A stretch of 64,000 nucleotides of DNA from Locusta migratoria. Lineage: Eukaryota > Arthropoda > Insecta > Orthoptera > Acrididae. The notes under the pieces are model-generated. The model did no database searches, was not told where the DNA came from, and was given only the letters and a program-made list of their open reading frames with translations. The stretch's first letter is position 1; every line of letters starts with the position of its first letter. Where the stretch lies: contig CM048744.1 of assembly GCA_026315105.1 (NCBI GenBank), positions 351,727,168 through 351,791,167 on the forward strand, written 5' to 3'. A program made the translations under genes and the position numbers. Of this stretch, positions 44,163 to 56,239 are shown in pieces.

Positions 44163-46395
44163 AACACAAACACACGCACACACACAATGTTCGGAAACCC
44201 ATTGTAAGCTTACCACTCTCCGCTTTCCTATCAGTTGCCACCCTGTTCCGGGTATAAAAAGATGTTAAAGCAGATCTTTTAGTGCCGTGATTAAATAAAT
44301 GACGCGCAACGGAATTCGCCTTACGGAAACTATGGCAACTAATTGGATAGCGGTGGCAGTAGCTTACCTCATGGGATGTGCCTAACATGATTTCCTATCT
44401 GAATATTATGCATACAAAACAAGGACGGGGAATTAGTATAAAGAAATCGGTTTCCCTTTTAACAAATTTACATTTATTCACAAAACTTGTCGTTCCTCAA
44501 TTAAGCAAGAAATATTATGGGACATTTCAGTTAAAGCATTTAGAATGCAATTAATATTTCGTGGAGGGATTAACAAAGGGACCAAAAGCTTTCACACTCT
44601 TTGTCTACTGGCTGGATTTCACAATCATAGTGCCATGATGTACTACCCATGTGGCGACACACACAAATTCAAAGTGCCACAAACAAAATCCCCACAAAAT
44701 AATTGATCACACAGAATCTTATGTCACGGATACCTACTACTCACTAGCTAGCTGTTGCAGTTACTTTAAATCCGATTAAGAGGGTTTTACGTCCACTTCT
44801 CTTTGTGTATCTTGCCCCACCATGTCGCATGGTCACCAGCACGTCAATCTAAGTGGATGAAAAAACGATAAACGAAGCCACACGAGATTTCATTAATAAA
44901 TTTCCTCCGCGCACACAGTAGAATCTCAAATCGACAAAGCAAACATACTTCCACTTCCCACCCTAACTATATTCAAATAAGCCAACTTGGTACACAAGAG
45001 ATCCCCACATGAACTGAGCCTAATCCGAAAAGAACAGAACTCGTCCAAATTCCGTGAAAACGCTCCCAATAATTTAGAATATGAACTTCTCCTAACATTG
45101 TGCATTTACTGGACCATTTCCCTGCTAATCTGATCCAAAATTGTCACAAATCACACACGCTTCCAAATACATCACCCTCGGAGACCAACATACTCACGTC
45201 CGTCCTCAGCCAGCCCAGGAAACATTCTGCCGAAATATGGCTGCCCTCTAGCCTAACCGCCCTTCCCGTTCAACTTGGCCGGAGCCGTCCTGCAATTGGC
45301 CAGCCACCTAACGGGACCATCCTGCCAACATGCGAATCGTGGAGGAAAAGCAAATCACAGACACCTGTCGACCACATCCCCCCAGGAGACCTCTCTGTCC
45401 AATACAGAAATGAAGTTGGCTAATCTTCTAACTATGAGCATCTCTGCCTTCCCAGCTGCAGCCTCACATACACGAAGACACACACAAACACACATACACT
45501 CACACTTGGTAGGATGGGGAGATGGGTGCTGTGTAGCAAAGCCCCATATGTGAGCGGGGCTCACTTATTGTACCTGTAATTACAATAGCAATAATAATAA
45601 TCATGCATTATTGTCTCCACTGCTCCTAGCACTAGCCCTGAAATGAATGATTAAGGTGGCTCGAAAGGTCAAACACAAAAATAAAATTAGAAAGTAATGT
45701 GCACACAAAACTGTGGCTTTCATGAAATTCAAGTAAGTCAAATGGAATGATACTACACCACCATTGTACCAAAATGAGATGGTCATCAGTCCCTAGTCTT
45801 ATAATCTAAGGACAACACACAGACACACACACACACAAACACACACACCTCTTCTTCCTACTCCCCTCTGTCCATACCCCAACGTCTCAAAATATAATCA
45901 AAATAAGAATTAAGCTGTAGATTCGTGTCGCAGTTTCTTGTAAACTACCCTCCACCATGCACCGTGCGAATTATTATGTAGACAATGCCAATCCTATTGA
46001 TTTGAAACTCAACTGTACAAAATTTTATCGCAGTCGGATTAACGGTTGTGCAGTGCGTAATATGAAGTAGCGATGCCCTCTTTCAAAATCATCAATTGCG
46101 ATTTTTATATTTTTCACTGTCCTTTTGGGTTTCCACTATTTTTTTCTAATCTGTCCCGGTATTAAAGTGAACAGAACAAGAGGATATAGATCGTACATTA
46201 TTCAAATCGGGAATCCATTTCTAGGATTTAGGGCGACTAAGCACAGGAATTAATATAGCAACAGGAAAATTATAATAAAATAAAATGCACGAAAAATTCA
46301 AACAGCATGGGTATACCTTGTATAAATTTGGGAAACGTGTAATATGAAATAATTAACATCAAGCAAACGTTCTAAATTGTCAGTAATAATAATTT
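43949..46395. other. Unassigned stretch with microsatellites
   Basis: (TC)n followed by (AC)n at about 44101-44186. 45770-45860 holds a SINE-like GGTCATCAGTCCCTAG tail followed by (AC)n, probably a decayed SINE B end. 44460-45420 is a dense C-rich-strand region with no recognised protein. No gene is called. Confidence 0.45.
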
Positions 46396-46558
46396 CGTGT
46401 GGCTCAGTTGCCTGCTTCAAATCTTTCAATTGGACGCGTCTTCGGCGGCTAATATGTCAGTAGTTTACCCCAGTTATCCAACAGGTAGGGTTACCAAATT
46501 TTCAAAATAAAAAACCGGGGGGTATTGCAGAGAATCTTTATTTAGCCCACAATAGGTC

Positions 46559-46591
<33 letters not shown>

Positions 46592-46668
46592 ATTTTCAAA
46601 GTAAAAACCGGGGGAGGGGGAGGGGTATTATAGATAATCTTTATTTCAACCACAACAACTTATTTTTT

Positions 46669-47390
46669 TTACAAAATCATATTTCTGACTCCCTCGAATT
46701 TTTTAAGTAATTCTTTGTTGGTTTTGATATTGTCACAGAACTGAGAGCAAGCGATATCTTTGTAGTTGTAACTGAAGATCAACAAATCCCTTACACATTG
46801 TACAGACATTCGATTTCTTTCATCAGTCCATTGTATATTTAATAATGAAAGTACCCTTTCCACAGCGGCATTGTGGGCAGGGATTGCGAAAAAATGCTGA
46901 ACAATTTTTAAAAGTTCTGAATATTCATCTCTTGAACGATGATGCATGAACTCACACCATCTATCAGATACAGTTTTTTCCAAAAATGTTGGCCCAGTTT
47001 CGGATTTGAACTGTTCACACAGAAACGTTTTTAGGCGACTTACCTCATCAAACAATTCAATGTCATTAATAGTAACAAGTAAGCAACAATATTTTCCACA
47101 CTTTCCCAATCAACTTCCTTGTTTAGAGTTAACCAATTGAATACAGTTAATTCCTCATACTGCCTCATCCACTTACTTACGTAATCACTATATACAGTAT
47201 AAAAAGCGTTCACGTCTTTTCTGAACATGTGAACAACCTGGTCATTGTCACATTTAGAGATGACATCTCTTACTTTTAGGGGAACGAAGTTATATTTAGC
47301 TCTCTCTTGTAGACTCGACACAGGACTAGAGAGGACATAACACACTTCTACGAGAGTGTTGTTTTTTTTTTTTTCACCTTCAATAAGCAA
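46669..47390 (-). pseudogene. hAT transposase C-terminal fragment
   Basis: The first frame (47390-47040) reads FRKDVNAFYTVYSDYVSKWM and NWLTLNKEVDWESVENI. The second (47109-46669) reads LFDEVSRLKTFL and HFFAIPAHNAAVERVLSLLN then DERNRMSVQCVRDLLI. The latter is the hAT C-terminal dimerisation motif (FxIPxxxAxxERxFS). A one-base shift near 47065-47105 separates them. The N-terminal BED finger and most of the catalytic RNase H fold are missing. Confidence 0.85.
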
Positions 47391-47630
47391 TATTTTTATT
47401 TGTGTAGGTTACTGGAGGCACTATGTAGAAACTTGTAATTATGCCGTGTGCCGCGACAGACGACACTCATCTAGTTGTCAGCTTGTTTTTATCTCTCCAG
47501 TTTTACTCCGTCAAATCACACTTGACACCACAGAACAACAGTTTGACATGGAGGACGAAAAAATCGGGGGATTTTTACTGTTTTGGATGTTTGCAACCGG
47601 GGGGCTGAAATAGAGCTTAAAAACGGGGTG

Positions 47631-47828
47631 CCAGCCGTGGTGGCCGAGGGGACTGAGGCGGTCCAGTCACGGTCTGCACGGCCACTACGGTCGGGGGTTC
47701 GAATCCCCCCTCGGGCATGGATATTTGTGCCGTCCTAGTTCGTAAGTAGTTCATAAGTAGTTTGTAAGCTTAGGGACTGATGACCCCGTAGTTAAGTCCC
47801 ATAAGATTTACAAACATTTGAACATTTG
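47631..47828 (+). repeat. SINE family A nested in the hAT element
   Basis: Perfect 12-bp duplication AAAAACGGGGTG (47619-47630, 47829-47840). It lies near the hAT terminus and is the youngest layer of a three-deep nest. Confidence 0.95.
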
Positions 47829-48060
47829 AAAAACGGGGTGGACTCCGGAAAAACCGAGTGATTTGGTAACCCTACCAACAGGGAAAAGGGGACCTACAGT
47901 TTGACGTGAAATTCGAACCACGGGTCGTTTCTGGCGACTCCTCACATCGTTGAGAGGTGAACGCTAGGTTAATACTCGAAGTGAAAAAAACCGTTACCTC
48001 AACGAGTTTCGAACCACTGACTTTTGGTACTCTAACCGAACACTTTGCCGCGAGCCCAGA

Positions 48061-48799
48061 CTTCAACTTGAATAATAGCGCCAATTATTGGACACCTGAA
48101 ATCTACATCAAATATATAGTTTGCAATAAAAGTAATATTGAGAGTATCAATCGAGATAAAAGCTATGCTACCTTTCAGTTGAATAATTTCTAAGTTGATC
48201 GCGGACAAACATTGTGGCATGGGATATACGTTATGCAGTGCGCAGTACCGGAAGTGTGATTATCGCTTCCGAGCGGTCGCACACAGGTTGTAACGGATCA
48301 CAGCACAGATTCGCAGCTGCTGCGTGCAGCTGACACGCACCTGTTGGCGAAGTCAGCTGCTACTTTCTCACCCGGACAGCTAATTACAGCAACGACGGGA
48401 GGTAGTAGAGAAGGGAAGACTGAGACATCTGACCGTAGCTGAACAATTGAAATCGTGCAATGCAAAGTTTCCAAACACTGTTTCGAAAACATGAAACAGT
48501 ATTTGTTTTGCTAGTTTACACGACGACACTACTTTTCATGCAACTGCGCTACTGGCCAGTGTGCATGCGCGGCAGGCGTTCGCGCAACTCGTTGGCGAAA
48601 CTAAACAGTTTCTGCGCCTTCCAACTTTGGCGAAACTGAATGTGCGTGTTTTTAGGTTAGGTTACAGAACAAAACGCAAAATAAGGGGGGGAAAGGAAGA
48701 AATAACACGGTTTTTGAACATATATGCGATGCATAGAAGTTTGAGCCATTTTAACGATGAACATTTCAGGAATAAGCAGCGGCGTATTGCTCTTGAAAC
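48061..48799. other. Unassigned stretch with a small ORF
   Basis: A plus-strand frame 48561-48830 (89 codons, rich in Arg/Lys, ending ETIEDLIVRTR) runs into the 37-bp inverted repeat described next. No domain is recognised. It may be the end of an element gene or chance. Confidence 0.35.
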
Positions 48800-48836
48800 A
48801 ATTGAAGACCTGATTGTAAGAACCAGATAATGACCA
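48800..48836 (+). repeat. Perfect 37-bp inverted repeat, left copy
   Basis: Exact reverse complement of 49984-50020. It begins AATTGAAGACCTGATTG and ends AGATAATGACCA. The pair encloses the DUF7869-like relic. A partial echo (AAACAGATAATAACCAGATC) occurs at 48974-48993. Confidence 0.95.
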
Positions 48837-49009
48837 CTTTTTGGGAAAATGACTTTCAGCTATAATTGTTGCCATTGATGCCATCTATAGGATAAAGTTG
48901 TAGCTTCTTGAAGTTAGTGCTTATGTTGGGCACTAGATGACATCAAAAGTAAGTTTATCCATGTTGAGTGCAAGAAACAGATAATAACCAGATCTTGTTC
49001 TCGCAGTCA

Positions 49010-49712
49010 ATCATCAGCAAGATGGCAGGGAGACATTACATTGACAACTACATTTCCGAAGAAGTCAAAACCCTGCACCTATTCTCTGACAACTCTGCAA
49101 GGCGAAACAAACATTCTGATGGCCCAGTTCTTAAGATCGCTCTGTGCATCAGGTAAATTTATCAAAATACATCACCATTTTCCTGAGCGTTGACATTCAT
49201 TCATGCCTTCCGATTGAGCTTTTTCTCAGCTTGAAAAGGTTAAACGAAGGAAGGAATATGTTTATGTACCAGAACAGTGGTATGACATTGTATCTTCCGC
49301 CGCAAAGAATTTTTCAGTTGTTAGAGTTCAGCAGGAAATGCTACTAGATTTTAAACGAACACTACAACAATTTTTCAAAAGAGTAATAAGAAATACAACT
49401 GATTCCTTCAGAATAAGTCGTTATCGGACATTCATTTAAGAAGGAAGAGAGCTATCCGTTTCTCCTGAACAGAATAGTCTGTTTTTCAGTAAGTTCTGTC
49501 TTTTTAAGTCAGTGCACATACAGCCAAACATTAACGCATCTAGATTATATGACAGTACCTTGCCTTTGGATTCCAAGAAATATTATGTTATGAATATAGT
49601 ACAAAAATATGTGCCACCTGTCCACGTGGAGTACTACAAGCAGCGTACATCCAACATGTTGAACGAACTACAGGGAACAGACAGTGAGGCATTTACTGAA
49701 ATAGAAGAATCG
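49010..49712 (+). pseudogene. DUF7869-like protein relic
   Basis: Through frameshifts and stops the plus strand reads LHLFSDNSARRNK, MAQFLRSLCASGKFIKIHHH, HSFMPSD, VYVPEQWYDIVSSAAKNFSV then PLDSKKYYVMNIVQKYVPPV. This order matches the DUF7869-type domain common in arthropod repeat proteins: FSDNCxGQNKN, then FLxxLxxxGKF, GHSFMPCDRDF, YVPxxW and KKYxDV..KYVP. The biochemical role of this family is not established; it is often assumed to be transposase-related. TGA codons interrupt the HSFMPSD segment and a one-base shift lies near 49110, so it is inactive. Confidence 0.72.
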
Positions 49713-49759
49713 TATTGTACTATACTAATTTTTTTTATTCATGATAATATTATATAAGA

Positions 49760-49761
<2 letters not shown>

Positions 49762-49813
<52 letters not shown>
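49762..49813. repeat. (AT)n microsatellite
   Basis: About 25 TA units, self-complementary, shortly after the DUF7869 relic. Confidence 0.97.
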
Positions 49814-49815
<2 letters not shown>

Positions 49816-49983
49816 ATGCCGATTTTCTCAATTTATTTAGTGCATCTACATGAGATATCAGCTTCAAAATTTATGAAGTGGAACAAATTAAAGTATACTT
49901 TCATCATATGCAAGAATTTTGACAGGTTTTGACGATTAAAGTATCATAAAAAGTTTTTCTCGTTTTTCTCAGAAGTTTAGTTT

Positions 49984-50020
49984 TGGTCATTATCTGGTTC
50001 TTACAATCAGGTCTTCAATT
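49984..50020 (-). repeat. Perfect 37-bp inverted repeat, right copy
   Basis: Partner of 48800-48836. Together they bound a 1.22-kb interval. Confidence 0.95.
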
Positions 50021-50634
50021 ATTCGTGAATTAAATATTGATGGTTTGACTATTAGTGAATTGCAGACTAAAGTACATTCAATTCCAAATACCTATGCAAA
50101 CGAACTATGGTAATTGTGGATTTTGGAACACGGTACAGGTACTGTAGAGACGAATATCTATTTCACAAGAAACGTAATGCAATTTGTAATTTCAGTTCTG
50201 GTAACAATTCTCACGCATAACAGTATCTTGTTTCTTGATTGCATTACTAAATCTGTGTAAAAGGAACGTAAACTGCTCTGGTGACAATTCTGAGTAGATT
50301 AAAATAACTTCTAGGGTCTTCGATCACAATTTTTTTCCGCAAGGTCGCTAAGCAACCGATCTAACGTCTTTTTTTTTAATCCAGTCACAAACCCAAACAC
50401 GTCTCTTAGTCTTTTTATGTTTAGTCTTATGCAGCGACTTCACACAGAAGCAATAGCTCCGCCACAACTTTTACAGCTACCAAAACTTTCATTCTACGGC
50501 GACTACGGCACTCACAAAACAACGAAACTGAAGTGTATAGTATTGGCACCGTATCAACAGACATACACGAAACCAACTCATTTCGTGAAACGAGTGTCGC
50601 AACCTAGTGTCGTCTTGTAGACTAACCTATAGAG
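50021..50634. other. Unassigned stretch
   Basis: No gene or named repeat is recognised. Confidence 0.4.
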
Positions 50635-51944
50635 TTGGCCGCTGTATCATGGTTTAGAAACCATGTTTCTATACGCGGAACTATTTCAATGTTTTAAAAC
50701 CACCATGTTTCACGGTTTCGAAACCGCCGGGTTTCATTCTTCTCGGTTTCGAATCACATTCGCGGTCGATACTGGAACGGTTTTGTCCTGTCGGTTTCAC
50801 TGTCAAATACTAATGGACAGACGTGAGTGTGTAGCTTAAGATTCCTGAATCGAGATTCGTCTCTCAAGTGACTGCTGTATCTCGAAATGACACAGTGTCT
50901 GCTTTATAAACGTAAATGAACAATAAGACATTGCACACTATTTACATTGAAATATCCATTAAAATTCTAGGTTTTTTCTATCCATGTACGGTATTAATGT
51001 TAAAAAGACATGACTACACCAGCAAGTTCTTTTTTTAATAGAAACAACATAAAGCATGAAATGACAGGCTTTATACTAACAAGGGATGAACGCAAATTTA
51101 ATATCGTTTTAAAGAGTTAGTGCTTTTCCCCATACCGTTAGTTTTTTGCGAGCGATGTTGGCCGGACACTCATGTAAAACAAAAGATATTTCTACAAGAT
51201 TTAAATACATAAAAATCTAACAGAATGTGCCGTATTTGACGAATTTCGTGTTTATATTTCCCTGTTACGAAAGATTAGGCGGTAAATGTAAACGCATATT
51301 AAAGATATCTCCAAAACTCGAATTTTAATATAAGACTTATTTATTAAAGTACCTAGCAGTGCGATAACGATGTATAAACATTACTTCCCAAAATGTTAAC
51401 TCAATAAATGTTATGTGATAATATGCCTTTTCAATATCACATGTAGGTTAGCACACACAACACCTATTAATATTAGGCAGTAGAAAAGAGGAAAGCAAAA
51501 TGTATTAATTATATCTACATTGATTAAAAAATATATATATCTCCTCAGCGTCACTTATTACAAAAGCCGTGCATATGGTACAGGATTTAAATTTTACTTA
51601 TCGTCCCAGCGTCCTCGCGTGTTAATGTTGACAATCATGTTGACGTTGGCATTAGCGAATCGCGTTGCAATGAAAATGTTTTGTCATGAAACCTTCGTTG
51701 TACGAGGACAATTATTTCACTAAGCGGGCAAGGGTACATACAAGAACCTGTCAACCACAGAGCAGGAAGAATATAAACATCTTGGCAAAGATTTCCTACC
51801 GTCTTCTTGATGTTGACAACATAACCACGTGAGGCCGACGTGGTGTAGGTAAAATTTAGCCGGTATAGGAAATACGTATATAACTGCCAAGGCATCTGAA
51901 TAATTTTTTTTTCCTCCTGCAGTTGCTGGCCTCGAACTTTGTGA

Positions 51945-52185
51945 TTCTATAGCAATACTTACACACTACACATTGACGAAATTAGAATAAACAGGCCCAT
52001 ACTATTACAAAATACACACTGTTTCATAGTTTCGAAAAGTGTTTCGAAACCTCACACTGTACGATTTGATTTGTTTCGAAACTGACAGATGTTTCATTTT
52101 CCCATCTCTATTTTGTAATAATATGGGTCTGTTTGTTGTACCATCGCCAGTGTGTACTGCATAAGTATTGCTATAGATCAACAAA
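51945..52185. repeat. Small foldback inside the large one
   Basis: 51945-52040 pairs with 52085-52185 (CTATAGCAATACTTA, CAGGCCCATACTATTACAAA and their complements), with GTTTCGAAAC words at the centre and an AGAGATGGGAAAATGAAAC end on the minus strand. It resembles a hAT-type MITE built on the same GTTTCGAAAC motif as the outer arms. Confidence 0.65.
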
Positions 52186-52754
52186 CATAGTGCGAAGACA
52201 GCAACCATAGGAGAAAAAATTAAACTTTTATTTAGATGCTGCGACAGTTTTATATTTCCTGCGCCAATTAAATTTTACTTATCGTCCTGGAGTGTTAATG
52301 TTGGCAATCATTGAAGTTGGGCGTAGCCAATCGCGTAGCAACGCAAATGTTTTGTCATGGAATCTTCGTTTTATAAGGACAATTACTTTTTATTGAGTCT
52401 ATAAAGGTACATATAAGAACTAGTCAACCGTAGAGCACGAACAGCATTATTTATTTAATCGTTGTCTGTAAGAAACACAAATCAGTTAATTCTATGTGGT
52501 GGTTTTTTAAGAATATTAACACCTTGGCAAAGATTATCTGCCGTTTCCTTGATGTTTCCAACATAATCACGATTGTAGACAAAATTTTACCCCTGTAACG
52601 AATACATCGCTTTCGCAATAAGTGACGTTCCTAATATCCCATTCGCTGAGGGCTGACGTTTTTATGTCTAATATATTGGTTTTTATGAAGGTAGCTATAA
52701 TTGATAAATTTTGCTTTCCTCTACACTAGTGGCTAATTTCTATAGATGTCATGA

Positions 52755-52954
52755 AATGTTCAAATGTTTGTGAAGCTTAAGGGACGTAACTGCGGGGTCA
52801 TCAGTTCCTAAACTTATAAACTACTTATGAACTACCTTATACTAAAGACGACACAAACATCCATGCCCGAGGGGGGATTCGAACCCCCAACGGGGAACGG
52901 CCTCGCGCATCGGAACATAGCACCTCAATGCGCTTGGCCACTCCGCAGTGGCTA
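52755..52954 (-). repeat. SINE family A variant with long variable arm
   Basis: Body and tail are family A, but the head (GCGGAGTGGCCAAGCGCATT, then GAGGCCGTTCCCCGTTGGGG) differs and has a longer class II-type variable arm. Flanks TGTCATGA / TGTTATGA. It interrupts the right arm of the 3.2-kb foldback. Confidence 0.85.
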
Positions 52955-53869
52955 GGTGTTATGAGCTACTTGTGATACTGAAAAGGCGTATTATAACATT
53001 AAATTTATTGAGCTAACATTTTGGAAAGGGTTAGACCTACGTTTTATACATCGTTATCGCACTGCTGGATACTTTACTAAAATAAACCTTATTTTATAAT
53101 TCGAGTTTTGTAAATACCTTTAATTCGCGGGTTCATTTACTGTCCAAAATTTCTAACATGCAAATATAAAAACGAAATACATCAAATGTGGCACTTAACG
53201 TTAGATTTATCATTTGTCATTTCAGGCTTTAGGTTGCTCCTTTTTTTAAAAAAAATGGGGGGGGGGGGAGTTGTAGGCCTAGGTTTAGTCGTATGGTTTT
53301 AATATGATTGCCATAAATGGCTAGATAAACCTAGTATTTTACTGGATATTTCAATGCAACTACCGAGCGTTGTTTTATTGTAATTTGCGTTTATAAAGCA
53401 GGCATTGTATCATTTCGGAATACAGCTGTCTCTTAGAAATGAATCTTGTTTTCAATAATCTTAAATTGCAGACCCACGTCTATCCATCAGTTTTTGACTC
53501 TTCAGACTGTTCATATAGTAGTAAGTTAAATGTTTATCTGTGCCGGGCTTCAGTAAAATGAACACTGCTGTTTCGATAGACGTCGTCGGTTCCGCCTTCC
53601 TGCATTACCGGTCGTTAACACCGCTGTTTTGAAATAGTGAAACCGACAGGACGAAACAGTATCAGTATCGACAGAGAATGTGATCCGAAACCGAGAAGAA
53701 TGAAACCCGACGGTTTTGAAACCGTGAAACAAAGTTTTGAAACATTGAAACATTTTCGCATATCGATATATTGTTTCGAAACAATGAAACTGTGGCCATC
53801 TTTAGGTAATAAGTCTCTTGTATCACCGCACATGCAAGCCGCTAAGGCCGGGTTACACGATCATATTTC

Positions 53870-54106
53870 TTTGTCAAAGTTGATCTGTCAAATATTTATG
53901 TCAAAGAAACTTGTTAGCGTAATAGAGAAATTTAACATATACCGCCATTCATCAAAGAATCATGAAATCTAGGGCCTCGCGGTAGATATGATCATAAAAA
54001 TCTTTTGTCTTTTGTTCACTGCAATGTGAAGTATAGCCGCTTTGAGCGCTAGTGTCGCTGCAGTTATCTGATTGCTGTTTTTAAACACGACAGCAAAGTT
54101 TAGTTG
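53870..54106 (+). repeat. Dispersed repeat, copy 1
   Basis: Matches 58485-58720 in the same orientation (ATATGATCATAAAAATC.., TTTTGTTCACTGCA, GAGCGCTAG). Moderate divergence. Not identified. Confidence 0.65.
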
Positions 54107-54108
54107 GT

Positions 54109-54142
<34 letters not shown>

Positions 54143-54227
54143 GAGGAAGGACTCGAACCTCCGACGGGGAATGGACGCGCACTCCGCATCAAGGCGCCTT
54201 ATAGCACACGCCTATTCCCGCGCTCAA
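54107..54227 (-). repeat. SINE B head fragment with (AC)n
   Basis: 54141-54227 is a minus-strand SINE B head (GTCGGAGGTTCGAGTCCTTC complement). The following body position, normally TGTGTGTG, has expanded to an (AC)17 run at 54107-54140. Confidence 0.78.
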
Positions 54228-54445
54228 TGGATTAAATATAGGTGGTATTCCAAATTAGAATAAAGCCTGTTTTAATATTATTAATCATTTCAGTGCAGAA
54301 ATGAGAAAATATAGTTTACAGGAAATAGTACACGTGGACGATATTTTCCACTCATTATTGACGAATCAACTACTTTAAGGGAAAGAAAAAATCTAATTTT
54401 GTACATTACACTTTGCGTTATAAAGCTGGGTATGAAATCCGCTGT

Positions 54446-54503
<58 letters not shown>

Positions 54504-55800
54504 GGCGTAGTTGAACTCGATTTTGTGATGTGTCTTGGCACTTTTTCATGTTGTAATTCTGTGTCCTGAAAGTACCACACTACACGAAAAATTTTAAAAA
54601 ATTAATTAATTTCTCGTGGCGTGTGAGAGAGTTGCAGTGTTGAGTGGACGAAAATTTGAAGTTGGGGTTCTTTTATTATTTTTAGTCTGCTGTGATTATA
54701 GGCTTGAACCTCGCGTAAGTAACGCTGTAAGAAAAATTACAAGTATCCATCGATGTAAAGGATTTGATGAAACAATGTTCGACACCACGCTTCTCCAAAG
54801 AACAGCTCAGAGCTGTATTTGCTTGCAGACAACCTGGTGATCAGCTATTGAAAACTGGTGGTTACATTAGATACGTAGCGTCCAGTTTTCGTCCAGTTCC
54901 AGCAGTTTGGGAGAACCATAAGATTCTTGTAAATTATTCTGTAACTGCTAAAGAAGACCCAACACATGACGTTTCAAACAGAAACAACTGTGAAGGGCTG
55001 ATCAGGAAACTGTCTCCGACGTACTTTGTTTTAGATTTGGCGTTGTCGTGTGGCACACTTAATGAAGAAATGCTAATGAAATCGTTCTTCTGGTTTAATG
55101 TGTTAACAGGTTCTTGTAACTAGTATACAAAAATATCAATTTCTTCCAGCGTTGTCAGTAGGTGTCCTTTAGATTCGCTACACAACACTAGCAAATGCGT
55201 CACAGTTGTTCCAACATCGTGCTTTTACTGTTAAAAAAATGTTTCCCAAATACTGTTCTCTTATGTTGAACTGAAACGTGTTCTATGAAACGTATTTCAA
55301 ACCTTCTACATATCTGACCTCCGTACATTTTTGGCCTCCCGCTACAATTTAGCGTTACCTAGTCTGAAGCGACAAATATCATTGGTCGTAAACCCTATTC
55401 GTAAACGGACATTTCGGAATTGCCTAGAAATAATTTCTGAAATCCTTTCTTTATAACTTGTGAGTGAGTTGACGATCTTATTGTCTTTTTGATCACCTGT
55501 TACCGTACTTTCATTGTTTTGTTGTTGACGTTATTTCTTTTTTAATCTCCTGTAGCGACTTACTTTTTGTTGATATTGGATATCCTGTACTTACTCCAAC
55601 TTGCTTTACATCAGAATACTAGCTGGTAACAAGGATTTTTTTATTTTCGAAAACCATCTTTTTCGGAACAGTGCATACTTTACCTTCACTACAAGAGGGA
55701 GTTTACTGCTAACATAAAATATCGAACGGCATGGCACAGGGTATATTACCAAATATTTCGAAAGACAGTTTTAACTGCATCACCCTGTTTAAGAGTGCAA
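54228..55800. other. Unassigned stretch with T54 run
   Basis: A T54 homopolymer (54449-54502) suggests a retrotransposed poly(A) tail on the minus strand, but no element body was recognised. The frame 54764-55123 (FSKEQLRAVFACRQPG, LIRKLSPTYFVLDL) is 119 codons and unidentified. It has no obvious start context and may be chance or a decayed gene. Confidence 0.4.
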
Positions 55801-56041
55801 ATATACGAGAGGCGTTTGAGAAGTCCGTGGACAGTCCGCGAGATGGCACCAGCGGCACGTATCGAGGTCGTCATGTTTAGTTAGTAGCATCTTTGGATAG
55901 AATGCACACCTTGTTTCAGCCATATTGATCTTTCTTTATGTTTTTGGCGTTCTTCTGCATCAAGGAAATCGAGTGACTGTCAAAGAATGGACGAGAAAGA
56001 ATTTTGTGTGGTGATTAAACATTACTTTATGAAAGGCAAAA

Positions 56042-56239
56042 GCAGGCCGCGGTGGCCATGGGGACTGAGGCGCTTCAGTCACGGTCTGCACGGCCACTAC
56101 GGTCGGGGGTTCGAATCCCCCCTCGGGCAAGGATATTTGTGCCGTCCTAGTTCGTAAGTAGTTCATAGGTAGTTTGTAAGTTTAGGGACTGATGACCCTG
56201 TAGTTAAGTCCCATAAGCTGTACAAACCTTTGAACCTTT
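56042..56239 (+). repeat. SINE family A nested in mariner
   Basis: Flanks TGAAAGGCAAAA / TGAAAGACAAAA (56030-56041, 56240-56251; one mismatch). The duplicated word codes part of the mariner N-terminus. Confidence 0.94.

Larger units (their letters stand above)
46486..47874 (-). mobile_element. hAT deletion derivative
   Basis: Perfect 8-bp duplication CCAACAGG (46478-46485, 47875-47882) and terminal inverted repeats TAGGGTTACCAAAT at both ends. 8-bp duplications and short TIRs are typical of hAT elements. The interior keeps only the C-terminal part of a transposase (see 46669-47390) and contains a later SINE (47631-47828). Without the SINE it is about 1.19 kb. A T28 run lies at 46559-46586. 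Confidence 0.88.
46396..48060 (-). repeat. SINE C-like copy split by a hAT element
   Basis: Left part 46396-46485 and right part 47883-48060. The right part shares GGGGACCTACAGTTTGACGT and CGAACCACGG with the SINE C at 26239-26541, and carries a GAGTTTCGAACCACTGAC B-box-like head. The interruption is the hAT insertion at 46486-47874. Head and family limits are approximate. Confidence 0.6.
50635..53810. mobile_element. 3.2-kb imperfect foldback with ~0.95-kb arms
   Basis: The left arm (about 50635-51590) pairs in inverted orientation with the right arm (about 52595-53810). Anchor pairs are the outer GTTTCGAAAC-rich ends (50640-50815 with 53630-53808), TGCGATAACGATGTATAAA (51359-51377 with the complement near 53045-53062) and AGGAAAGCAAAAT (51490 with 52710). 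The right arm is longer because a SINE interrupts it. Ends start near TAGAGTTGGCCGC / TAAAGATGGCCAC. No target duplication is evident. The interior holds two direct copies of the repeat also seen at 17240-17640. No transposase frame was found. Confidence 0.75.

Noticed and set aside
44047..44388. ORFs with Ser/Leu or Arg/Glu repeats around 44.1 kb
   Set aside because: They are translations of (TC)n/(AC)n microsatellites.
54764..55123. 119-codon ORF as a host gene
   Set aside because: No recognised domain, weak start context and no splice signals that can be trusted; kept only as unassigned.
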